A stretch of DNA of 64,000 nt. Origin: Cellvibrio sp. PSBB006 (GTDB lineage: Bacteria; Pseudomonadota; Gammaproteobacteria; Pseudomonadales; Cellvibrionaceae). A program made the position numbers and the translations under genes. Of this stretch, positions 29,901 through 37,071 are shown one piece after another (position 1 is the first letter of the stretch; each line of letters opens with the position of its first letter). A model generated the notes under the pieces. It was not told the origin of the DNA and made no database searches. It saw only the letters and a program-made list of their open reading frames with translations. The DNA is taken from contig NZ_CP021382.1 of the NCBI RefSeq assembly GCF_002162135.1, positions 2,050,001 to 2,114,000 on the forward strand, written 5' to 3'.

Positions 29901-30167
29901 CAGATGATATTTTTTGATGTCGTCGGGCGTAACGGCCTGGATTTCGCCTTGCATGATCTGGCCGACTTTTTCTTCGAGGGTCATGCGGGAGAGGAGTTGC
30001 TCGACGTGTTGTTCGGTGGTGACATCACTGACGGGGCTTTCGAGTTTTGGCCAGCCTTCGATGCCGACTTTTTGCGTTACGGGTGGGGTAACGTCCTGGT
30101 TGGAGCAGCTTGTCAGGGTGATTAACAAGGCGCTAAACAACGTTAGTTTTAGTGAGGGTTTTTTCAT
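26979..30167 (-). CDS. GH3 beta-glucosidase/glucan exohydrolase lipoprotein with ExoP domain, fused to an SGNH esterase
   Basis: 1062-residue predicted lipoprotein (lipobox LTSC near residue 21). The GH3 catalytic region covers about 50-620, with candidate nucleophile Asp324 in GFDGFVVGDWNG. The sequence resembles marine ExoP-type beta-glucan exohydrolases. An ExoP galactose-binding-like domain lies at about 660-830. A C-terminal SGNH/GDSL hydrolase domain (about 845-1060) carries GDSITQGW with Ser886, GYGGDRTEN, MIGTNNTG and DLLHLNE, so all four catalytic blocks are present. The likely roles are removal of terminal glucose from beta-glucan or xyloglucan oligosaccharides, and ester removal (perhaps acetyl) from the same substrates. 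The start is supported by AGAAGG about 10 bases upstream. Palindromic elements lie on both sides of the gene. The esterase substrate is inferred. Confidence 0.92.
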   Translation of the reverse strand: MKKPSLKLTLFSALLITLTSCSNQDVTPPVTQKVGIEGWPKLESPVSDVTTEQHVEQLLSRMTLEEKVGQIMQGEIQAVTPDDIKKYHLGSVLNGGGSMPNRIANAKPKDWLALADTLYNASMDTSDGKVAIPVIWGTDAVHGHNNVTGATIFPHNIGLGATNNPDLIRQIGAVTAREVRATGIEWVFAPTIAVAQNDFWGRTYESYAEDPKLVQEYARAMVEGLQGQVNSPAFLQEQHVVATAKHFLADGGTVGGDDQGDARISEQELIDIHNPGYPAALSAGVQSVMASFSAWNGEKMHGNQYLLTDVLKNRMGFDGFVVGDWNGHGQVPGCTNDSCAQAINAGVDLVMVPYDWKPMYENTLAQVKSGEISAARLDDAVRRILRVKVRAGLFDKKPSERELAGSENIIGHPEHRAIARQAVRESLVLLKNHNRVLPIKPQQTVLVAGDGADNIGKQSGGWSVSWQGTGNTNASFPGATSIYAGIKTAVENAGGNAVLSADGSYTTKPDVAIVVFGEDPYAEGQGDLGTLEFEPVTKTNLALLKSLKAKNVPVVSVFISGRPLWVNPELNASDAFVAAWLPGTEGAGVADVLIAKADGSANHDFKGTLTFSWPKLPLQAQLNSHHPDYDPLFAYGYGLTYASGKTGPKTLPEKVADVATGKAGDIKFYVGRPLQPWNVFFNNHERNQILSGAYAALPDGSVVIRTSDKDVQEDALTLTWKNTWSAGLTLEGGKPLDLREHLKNGVLSLDMNVIELAKGGVNFRLQCGEQCKRKVPFTEQAFAMAGKGWQNIRLPLSCFAQEGDDFSAVTLPFALETGGAGELAIANVQFLKNGTPNATCPDYKTVAVTPSMLNEFWARDWWEPRHKEKLQRIQQGNVDLLMIGDSITQGWENEGNTVWQEYYADRNAVNLGYGGDRTENVLWRLQHGEVDGINPKVAVLMIGTNNTGHRLAQPQYTATGIKTVLQELRTRLPETRILLLGIFPREEKPDAEMRQINNRINDIIKTYADNQHIFYLNINDHFLTDDGTLSRSVMPDLLHLNESSYATWAKAMEPTLLKLLQE

Positions 30168-30214
30168 GTTTTTTTACCTTCTTTTTTAGATTTTTTACTA
30201 GTGCGAGTGGGTGG

Positions 30215-30315
30215 GGAGTTGGGTAGAGGGGGGCGAGACGCGCCGTAAATACTTCCTTGTAGGCTCAGCAGCGGCGTCCTGCCGCTGATGGTCTCGCCCC
30301 CCTCTACCCAACTCC
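30215..30315. repeat. Palindromic element, copy 2, in the 5' leader of the GH3 gene
   Basis: Perfect 25-base outer arms at 30215-30239 and 30291-30315 (GGAGTTGGGTAGAGG... ending GAGAC). On the minus strand the interior reads CATCA, a 7-bp hairpin (CAGCGGC, loop AGGAC), then GCCTACAAGGAAGTATTTAC and GGCGC. This interior matches the other two elements while the arms do not. It begins 48 bases upstream of the GH3 start codon, so it may be transcribed in the GH3 leader. Confidence 0.88.
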
Positions 30316-30499
30316 TGCATCACGACTGAGGATTCTTTCGGAAGGTGGTTTTCTATTTACTCACCGGGAATGAAAAATCGTCGCGGAATTAAATTTAAGA
30401 ATCTGCTTACTAAAAAGTATCGTTTGTACCAGACAAAACTAAAAGCTCAATTAAAAAAACTAAACACTTTTGTCTCATTTAGGACCAAGGCGGTGGGGA

Positions 30500-30654
30500 G
30501 AGTGATCGGTTGTTGCTTGTGAGACCATCACCCGCATGGACGACCCACATGGATGTGGGAAGTTTCCCGAAGCGCCGGGAGCGCGTAGGGATGCGGGTGT
30601 TGTGCCTACAGGGATGTATTCACGGCGTGTCTCACAAGCAACAACCGATCACTC
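30500..30654. repeat. Palindromic element, copy 3, directly after the fumarylacetoacetase-family gene
   Basis: Perfect 26-base outer arms at 30500-30525 and 30629-30654 (GAGTGATCGGTTGTTGC... ending GAGAC). On the plus strand the interior begins CATCACCCGCATGGACG and has nested hairpins (CCCACATGGATGTGGG; ACCCGCAT pairing ATGCGGGT). It ends GCCTACAGGGATGTATTCAC and GGCGT. The core is shared with copies 1 and 2. The right arm ends 1 base before the stop codon (30656-30658) of the fumarylacetoacetase-family gene on the minus strand. Confidence 0.88.
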
Positions 30655-30655
30655 A

Positions 30656-31504
30656 CTACAATCCAAAATCAACAACCACCTGTTTTTGAACCCCCATCCC
30701 CTCAATCCCCAATTCCATCACATCACCAACATTCAAATAAACCGGCGGCTTTTGCCCCAGTCCTACGCCCGGCGGTGTACCGGTGGAGATGACATCGCCC
30801 GGTTGCAAACTCATAAACTGACTCAGGTAGTGAACCAAAAATGCCGGGCCGAAGACCATTTGGTTGGTTGAGCCGTTTTGAAAGGTTTTGCCGTTCACCT
30901 TTAACCACAAGTTCAAATTTAACGGATCAGGCACTTCATCTTTTGTCACCAGGTAAGGGCCAAGCGGGCCAAAGCTATCACAACCTTTCCCCTTATCCCA
31001 CTGCCCACCACGTTCCAGTTGAAACTCGCGCTCGGACACATCGTTAATCACGCAATAACCGGCGATGTAATCCATCGCGTCACTTTCTTCAACATAGCTG
31101 GTGTGTTTGCCGATCACGATGCCCAGTTCGACCTCCCAATCCAGTTTAGTCGAATTGCGCGGTTTAATAACAGGATCGTTGGGTCCGGTGATGGCGCTGG
31201 TGGCCTTCATGAAGACGACGGGCTCCGCCGGAACGGCAAGGCCGGATTCGGCGGCGTGGTCAGCGTAATTTAAACCTATGCAGATAAATTTACCGACCTG
31301 GTTTACGCAGGGGCCGAGGCGCAGGTTTTTATCAACAAGTGGCAAACTTTCAATATCAAGCGCCGCCAGCTGCGCCAAAATCTCGGCAGAGATTGTTTTG
31401 CCATTCACATCGTCGATGATTCCGGAAAGGTCACGCACTTGACCTTGTGCATCCAGAAGTCCCGGACGCTCCTGCCCCGGTGTACCGTAGCGCAATAATT
31501 TCAT
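30656..31504 (-). CDS. 2,4-diketo-3-deoxy-L-fuconate hydrolase (fumarylacetoacetate hydrolase family)
   Basis: Predicted last step of the fucose pathway: hydrolysis of 2,4-diketo-3-deoxy-L-fuconate to pyruvate and L-lactate. Family motifs are clear: FICIGLNYADHAAES, PVVFMKATSAITGPND, the metal-binding DWEVELGIVIGKH, YCVINDVSERE and ISTGTPPGVGLG. The open frame starts at 31516. The ATG at 31504 (MKLLRYG) is preferred because the protein then begins like family members, giving 282 residues. It is the last gene of a five-gene operon. A mobile-looking repeat lies between it and the SDR gene, and a palindromic element follows its stop. The specific substrate is assigned from the neighbouring genes. 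Confidence 0.88.
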   Translation of the reverse strand: MKLLRYGTPGQERPGLLDAQGQVRDLSGIIDDVNGKTISAEILAQLAALDIESLPLVDKNLRLGPCVNQVGKFICIGLNYADHAAESGLAVPAEPVVFMKATSAITGPNDPVIKPRNSTKLDWEVELGIVIGKHTSYVEESDAMDYIAGYCVINDVSEREFQLERGGQWDKGKGCDSFGPLGPYLVTKDEVPDPLNLNLWLKVNGKTFQNGSTNQMVFGPAFLVHYLSQFMSLQPGDVISTGTPPGVGLGQKPPVYLNVGDVMELGIEGMGVQKQVVVDFGL

Positions 31505-31556
31505 AACGTGTCTCACTGTCTAAAAAAGCGGATTCACTCAAAATCCCACAAAAAAT

Positions 31557-31697
31557 TAGAAGCCGTCTCAAAAATCAATTGGCGAGACTCAGGCAAAGCG
31601 AAAGGCTGATGAGGAGCGGAGTTTACTTAAGTAAATGAGCACCGGAATCAGTTTTTCAACGCAGTATCAGGCCGCCAATTGATTTTTGAGATGGCTT

Positions 31698-31700
<3 letters not shown>
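31557..31700. mobile_element. MITE-like element with 28-base terminal inverted repeats
   Basis: Terminal repeats TAGAAGCC(G/A)TCTCAAAAAT... at 31557-31584 and 31673-31700 differ at one base. The 88-base interior has GATGAGGAGCGGAGTTTACT, a short palindrome GTTTACTTAAGTAAAT, and TTTTTCAACGCAGTATCAGG. There is no coding capacity. The right end contains the TAG stop codon of the SDR gene. I judge it a non-autonomous repeat; no parent transposase is in the window. Confidence 0.75.
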
Positions 31701-32441
<741 letters not shown>

Positions 32442-32454
32442 TTATGAATACTGG

Positions 32455-33675
32455 TTACGCGATTTGACGAACCGGCAAACATGCCGGGCCAATCGGTTCA
32501 AAGGCTTTATAGGTCAGGATAAATTCCTGATGGCCCAAGTCTTCTGACACACTGCGCGCGCCGGAAGCGACGGCGATAACCTTGCCAAGAATTTCTTCAC
32601 CCACGTCATCGAGACTCGCTTCGCCTTCGAGGATGCGCCCTGCGTTCACATCCATATCGCCCGCCATGCGGCGAAAGGTTTCCGGATTGGCGCAGACTTT
32701 AATCACCGGTGAAATAGCCGAGCCCACCACCGAGCCGCGCCCGGTGGTAAATAAAATCACGTGGGAGCCGCAGGCAATCAGTTCAACAATTTCGGCGTTA
32801 TCAGAAATATTGGGAAAGCCAAAACGCGGTTCGCCATCCGGCACCACGTCGAGTAAATATAAACCGCCGGCGGGCGGAACATCGCCCGGTTTAATTAATC
32901 CGCTGATCGGTGAGGAGCCGGATTTTGAATAGGCGCCCATGGATTTTTCTTCGAGGGTTGTCAGCCCACCATCGGCATTGCCCGGTGCAAAACTGCCGAA
33001 GCCCATCACGCGATAATAATGCTCAGCTTTTTCCACACAGGCTTCGATAGCCGCACCCAATTCCGGTGTAGTAGCACGATCCGACATCACCGTTTCACAA
33101 CCAATCAGCTCACCGGTTTCTTCAAAGATGCAGGTTGCATCCGCCGCGACTAATGCATCAAAACAACGGCCCACCGCCGGGTTGGCAGTAATACCGCTGG
33201 TACCGTCAGAACCGCCACAAATCGTACCGACAATTAATTCGTTCAGCGCCATGGGCACACGTTTTACCTGCGCGATCTGCTCACGCAATTGCGTCACGGC
33301 AGCAACACCGGCATCGATGGTGGCGCGTGTGCCGCCCGCTTCCTGAATCACCAGCAATTCAGCCGGACGTCCGCTGGCACGAATCAGCGTTAATAATTTT
33401 TCGCGATTCATACTTTCACAGCCAAGTGATACCAACAGCGCACCACCAACATTCGGGTGCGTGCACACCGCATTCATCATGCGAAACGCATATTCGTTGG
33501 GAAAACAACCGGGGAAGCCGATCAAGTGAACATCCATATCATTGGCAAGCGTAACAATGCGGCGACTGACGTGATGCGCACACTCAACCAGGTAAGCCAC
33601 CACAATGACATTGCGAATTCCTTTGCGGCCGTCCTGCCGCAAATAACCTTGAAACGATACGGCGGTGCTCATCAA
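32455..33675 (-). CDS. UxaA-family dehydratase large subunit (predicted L-fuconate dehydratase)
   Basis: Corresponds to the C-terminal domain of altronate/galactarate dehydratases (UxaA/GarD), 406 residues. Motifs include GYLRQDGRKGIRNVI, SLGCESMN, IVGTICGGSDGTSGITANPA, LTTLEEKSMGAYSKSG and VILFTTGRGSVVGSAISPVI. Conserved cysteines suggest metal or Fe-S binding, as in UxaA. The partner N-terminal SAF domain is a separate gene overlapping by 4 bases. In this cluster the expected reaction is dehydration of L-fuconate to 2-keto-3-deoxy-L-fuconate. Campylobacter jejuni uses a UxaA-type pair in its fucose locus, so there is precedent. Altronate as substrate is less likely, because no hexuronate genes lie nearby. 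Confidence 0.88.
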   Translation of the reverse strand: MMSTAVSFQGYLRQDGRKGIRNVIVVAYLVECAHHVSRRIVTLANDMDVHLIGFPGCFPNEYAFRMMNAVCTHPNVGGALLVSLGCESMNREKLLTLIRASGRPAELLVIQEAGGTRATIDAGVAAVTQLREQIAQVKRVPMALNELIVGTICGGSDGTSGITANPAVGRCFDALVAADATCIFEETGELIGCETVMSDRATTPELGAAIEACVEKAEHYYRVMGFGSFAPGNADGGLTTLEEKSMGAYSKSGSSPISGLIKPGDVPPAGGLYLLDVVPDGEPRFGFPNISDNAEIVELIACGSHVILFTTGRGSVVGSAISPVIKVCANPETFRRMAGDMDVNAGRILEGEASLDDVGEEILGKVIAVASGARSVSEDLGHQEFILTYKAFEPIGPACLPVRQIA

Positions 33676-34010
33676 CTTTCACTCCGATCTTTATTTTGGC
33701 GCGTGCGTGTATGACTGGGAATGTAATCACTTTGCATGTTGTGCATGTGGACGTGACCACCGGGTGCGGCAGCTGCCGTCATTGAGCCAACCGGCGCGCC
33801 GTATTTGAAAATTTTGTCGCCAGTGTTCAGTGTGAAGCGCGCCAGCTTGTGACCAACGCCGATATCCTCGGCAGCAATAACTGGTTTGCCATCAATCATC
33901 AAGTGATCGCCGGGCCGGATATGTGCAACGCAAACCAGCACATTGTCGTCCGGGTGCAACAGGATCGCTTGCGCGAACGTGGCAGCAGCAGGGGTATTCA
34001 GGTTACTCAT
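33672..34010 (-). CDS. UxaA-family dehydratase small subunit (SAF domain)
   Basis: Small SAF-domain protein, 112 residues, matching the N-terminal part of UxaA-type dehydratases. Recognisable segments are AILLHPDDNVLVCVAHI, HKLARFTLNTGDKIFKYG, and the metal-ligand-like PGGHVHMHNMQS near the C-terminus. The frame can start at a TTG (34022); the ATG at 34010 is preferred and overlaps the aldo/keto reductase stop by 8 bases. The gene overlaps the large-subunit gene by 4 bases, so the two subunits are translationally coupled and should form one enzyme. Confidence 0.88.
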   Translation of the reverse strand: MSNLNTPAAATFAQAILLHPDDNVLVCVAHIRPGDHLMIDGKPVIAAEDIGVGHKLARFTLNTGDKIFKYGAPVGSMTAAAAPGGHVHMHNMQSDYIPSHTRTRQNKDRSES

Positions 34011-35064
34011 ACAGATGCTCAACCTTGGCTGATGAAAAAAGGGCCGACGGTACCGGCGCTTGATGATGGAGCAAGCCCAACTCGCGCAGTGCCGGCCAGA
34101 AGTCGTCGGGAATGGTTTGATTCATCCAGGTGACCGCCTGCCTGACTTGTTGTGGACTGGCCAGGCCGGCGATCACCGAACAGATCTGCGGATGGGCCGC
34201 CGGAAACTGCAAGGCGGCGGCGGCCAGGGGAACATCAAATTCCTGACAGACCAGCTCCAGTTCACTCACGCGCTTGACGATGGCCGCGGGAGCCAGTTCA
34301 TAGTTGTAATAAAGAGGGGCGTCGCTCCGGGTGCCGGAGGCCAAAATACCGGAGTTAAAGGGTCCGCCGAGAATCACCGACACACCGCGTCGTGCGCACA
34401 GTGGCAGGAAAGTTTCGCAAGCGCCTTGTTCCAGCAGCGTATAACGTCCAGCCAATAAGAAACCATCAAAGTCAGCGTGCCCCATCGCCTGCTCACACAC
34501 CTGCCATTCATTGGCACCCAAGCCAATAGCGCCGACCACACCACTCTCGCGCAACTCGCGCATGGCCCGATAGCCGCCATCCATAAACTCGCGAAACCGC
34601 GCGGGATGCCCGGCGCCGTGGGTGACTTCACCCAGGTCGTGGGCCAGTAGGAGATCAATCCGCTCCACATTCAGGCGCTTAAGGCTCGCCTCAAAGGAAC
34701 CCATGATGCCGTCATAGCTGTAGTCAAAGACCGGCTCCAGGGCGGGCGTGTGGGCAAAGCCGTGGCGCAGGTCTGCGGTGGAATCCGTGGGCACCAGCAA
34801 ACGGCCAACCTTGGTGGAGAGAAAGACTTTTTCAGCATTGTGCTTACGCAAGGCGGCGCCCAAGCGGGATTCGCTCAAACCAAAACCGTAGTGAGGTGCT
34901 GTATCGATATAACGGATACCCAGCGCCAAAGCCTCATCTACCGTTGCCACGGCCTGCTCGTCCGCAACAGCTTGATACAGGTTACCGATAGGTGCAGCCC
35001 CAAATCCAAGGACGGACAGGTTCACGGCAGACTGCCCCAATGGGCGCATGTGGGTGGAAAGCAT
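34003..35064 (-). CDS. Aldo/keto reductase, predicted L-fucose dehydrogenase
   Basis: NAD(P)-dependent aldo/keto reductase of the D-threo-aldose 1-dehydrogenase/L-fucose dehydrogenase type, 353 residues. It should oxidise L-fucose to L-fucono-lactone in the cytoplasm. Features: LSVLGFGAAPIGNLY at the N-terminus, the catalytic Asp/Tyr in RYIDTAPHYGFGLSESRLG, the catalytic Lys in VFLSTKVGRLL, and LLLAHDLGEV. It is the first gene of the catabolic operon; AGGAAG lies 6-7 bases before the ATG at 35064. The order of reactions matches the order of needs, with later enzymes downstream on the same transcript. Confidence 0.88.
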   Translation of the reverse strand: MLSTHMRPLGQSAVNLSVLGFGAAPIGNLYQAVADEQAVATVDEALALGIRYIDTAPHYGFGLSESRLGAALRKHNAEKVFLSTKVGRLLVPTDSTADLRHGFAHTPALEPVFDYSYDGIMGSFEASLKRLNVERIDLLLAHDLGEVTHGAGHPARFREFMDGGYRAMRELRESGVVGAIGLGANEWQVCEQAMGHADFDGFLLAGRYTLLEQGACETFLPLCARRGVSVILGGPFNSGILASGTRSDAPLYYNYELAPAAIVKRVSELELVCQEFDVPLAAAALQFPAAHPQICSVIAGLASPQQVRQAVTWMNQTIPDDFWPALRELGLLHHQAPVPSALFSSAKVEHLYE

Positions 35065-35236
35065 GGGCAGCTTCCTTTTTTATAATTAAAAATCAAATTG
35101 CTAATAAAAAGCATTTTACCCAAGACAACGAAAAAAAGACATATAGTTACTTAGACTTTTTGGGTAGAGATTGGGCAATATTGGCAACGAAAGCAAGCGG
35201 AAAATAGGAAAGAAAGAGCGCGGCGACAGAGGGAAC

Positions 35237-35268
35237 GGCTGACAATCGTATTGGTGCGATTGTCAGCC
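35237..35268 (-). terminator. Terminator hairpin after the IclR gene
   Basis: Perfect 12-bp stem (GGCTGACAATCG and complement) with an 8-base loop, located 9 bases past the IclR stop at 35277. There is no strong T-run on the minus strand. It separates the regulator from the promoter of the aldo/keto reductase operon. Confidence 0.7.
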
Positions 35269-35276
35269 GGGTTAGT

Positions 35277-36083
35277 TTAACGACCGTCGTCGTTGAGGGC
35301 TTCGGCGATCTTGGTCACCGCGATTCGCAAGGCATCCAATACCTGCTCGGCGGTCACTTTCTGCTGCTTGATCGCAATAAACGGCACGATCAAACTGGCA
35401 ACCGCACCTTGCATACCCATGATCGGCATACAGGTATCGGTCACCCCGGCCACGAACTCACTGGGAGACTGGATATAACCGCGCTCCGCCGCCGCCGCCG
35501 ACTTGGTCAGAAAAGCGTCAATACGCTCTGGATCATCCCGGGCAGAGTCTTTCAGCTGCGGCAACCAGTTGGCTTGCACTTCCGGCGTCGCCAGACCATA
35601 TAGCAACAAACCCGAGTTGGTATCGATAAGCCGACGGCGATAGCCGACGCGCACTGAAAAGCCCAGATCTGTAGCACTCTCGATCCGCGCCACCACCACA
35701 ATCTGGTCGCCGGATGCCACCACCAGGTGACAGGATTGCCCAACCTCACGCGACAGCTCTTTCATCGCTGGCAATGCCGCCTCCAGCAGCGAGCGGGCCG
35801 AGCCCTGCGCGATACCCAGAGTGAACAACTTGTTGGTCAGCATGTAGCCTTCGCGCCCTTCCGGTGAAGCGACAATGTAGCCGCGATACTCCAGTGCCAA
35901 CACCATGCGGAATAACTCACTGACGGAGCGACCCAGCGTGGCCGCCATCTGCGAGGTCGTCATCGGTGAGCCATTGCGGGCGAGCAACTCCAGAATATCA
36001 AGTCCTTTTTCCAAAGCGGGTGCCCGGTATTTACGTTCATCTTCCATGGCCGATTCGGCCAATTGTTTTTTATGATTTTTCAT
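35277..36083 (-). CDS. IclR-family transcriptional regulator
   Basis: Predicted regulator of the fucose genes. An N-terminal winged helix-turn-helix (ALEKGLDILELLARNG, MTTSQMAATLGRSVSELFRM) is followed by an IclR effector domain with SCHLVVASGDQIVVVARIES and GLLLYG. The longest frame starts at 36155; the ATG at 36083 gives 268 residues, a normal length. An internal ATG at MEDERKY is also possible. It lies between the catabolic operon and the lactonase-fucP pair, all on the minus strand. The ligand is probably a pathway sugar or acid, inferred from context. Confidence 0.9.
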   Translation of the reverse strand: MKNHKKQLAESAMEDERKYRAPALEKGLDILELLARNGSPMTTSQMAATLGRSVSELFRMVLALEYRGYIVASPEGREGYMLTNKLFTLGIAQGSARSLLEAALPAMKELSREVGQSCHLVVASGDQIVVVARIESATDLGFSVRVGYRRRLIDTNSGLLLYGLATPEVQANWLPQLKDSARDDPERIDAFLTKSAAAAERGYIQSPSEFVAGVTDTCMPIMGMQGAVASLIVPFIAIKQQKVTAEQVLDALRIAVTKIAEALNDDGR

Positions 36084-36215
36084 AGTTTGCGCTTTCAAGT
36101 TGGTGAATTGATTTATTTTTTTATAATGCCTAACCCAAATAGTGTGCGTGACCAAAAGCTAACAGAAGCCTCTGCCAGCAACAAGGTTTGTTGCATACCT
36201 ACCCCGAAAATTCTT

Positions 36216-37061
36216 TTAAAGACGATAAAACGCACGCGCGCTTTCACTGAAAACCTGCCGGATGACCGACGCGTTATGATCAGGAATCAACGCTTGTGCC
36301 ACATCAAACCAGGCCCGGTAATCCGCATAAGCCTGGTTGGGCGATGCGCAAACCACCGGCCAATCGCTGCCCCACATCACGCGCTGTGCACCAAAAGAGT
36401 GAAATATATGTTCGACGTAGGGCCGCAATGCATCCGTACCCTGTAAGGCGCCGGCTTCGGTAAGCAGTCCGGATAACTTGCAATATACCCAGGGCAACTC
36501 CGCGATGCGGGCAATACCATCACACCAGATCGCGAAAGAATTTTTATCATCCTGCGCTATCGGCGGTTTGGCGGCGTGATCAATCACCAGCGGCAAGTCA
36601 GGCCAAGCTTGTGCAAATTGATAAATGTGCGGCAAATGACGCGGGAATATCAGCGCATCAAAACACAGCCCCTGTTCCTGCATAGTTCGTAATGCCGGTG
36701 CCAAATGCGGTTGCAAAATCCAGCGATCATCAGCCAATCCCTGCAACATCGGACGCAGGCCGCGCAATTTTTTATGTTGTGCCAATTGCGTAATACGCTG
36801 CATTACATTGGCGGCAGCGAGGTCAGCCCACCCGACCACCGCGAGTACAAAATCGTTTTGCTGCGCGAGCGTTAACAAATAATCCGTATCGCGGTCACTG
36901 GGTTGCGATTGCACTAACACCGACCCTTGCACACCGCATGTCGTTGCCAGGGGCAGCACATCATCCAGGGTGAAATCGCGGTACAGCGGTTTATCGTCCG
37001 GCGTGGGCCAAGTGCAATCGTGTTGGCCGATTTGCCAGATATGCTGATGAGCATCGATCAT
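36216..37061 (-). CDS. Amidohydrolase-family L-fuconolactonase
   Basis: Predicted hydrolase opening L-fucono-lactone to L-fuconate. It belongs to the COG3618 lactonase group of the amidohydrolase superfamily, a TIM barrel. The N-terminus MIDAHQHIWQIGQHDCTWP carries the HxH-type motif. Later it has LVIDHAAKPPI and the C-terminal VMWGSDWPVVCA with the conserved Asp. The frame is open to 37121 but overlaps fucP; the ATG at 37061 lies 10 bases after the fucP stop and gives 281 residues, the family length. It is co-transcribed with fucP. Confidence 0.9.
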   Translation of the reverse strand: MIDAHQHIWQIGQHDCTWPTPDDKPLYRDFTLDDVLPLATTCGVQGSVLVQSQPSDRDTDYLLTLAQQNDFVLAVVGWADLAAANVMQRITQLAQHKKLRGLRPMLQGLADDRWILQPHLAPALRTMQEQGLCFDALIFPRHLPHIYQFAQAWPDLPLVIDHAAKPPIAQDDKNSFAIWCDGIARIAELPWVYCKLSGLLTEAGALQGTDALRPYVEHIFHSFGAQRVMWGSDWPVVCASPNQAYADYRAWFDVAQALIPDHNASVIRQVFSESARAFYRL

Positions 37062-37071
37062 GCCGCGCACC

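Noticed and set aside
26815..30660. CRISPR array or integron attC sites for the palindromic elements
   Set aside because: There are no short regularly spaced direct repeats, no cas or integrase genes, and the outer arms differ between copies, unlike CRISPR repeats. The core does not show the paired simple sites of attC.
32455..34010. Altronate dehydratase for hexuronate catabolism
   Set aside because: The proteins are UxaA-like, but no uronate isomerase, UxaB or KDG kinase genes are nearby, whereas FucP, fuconolactonase and the fucose pathway enzymes surround them.
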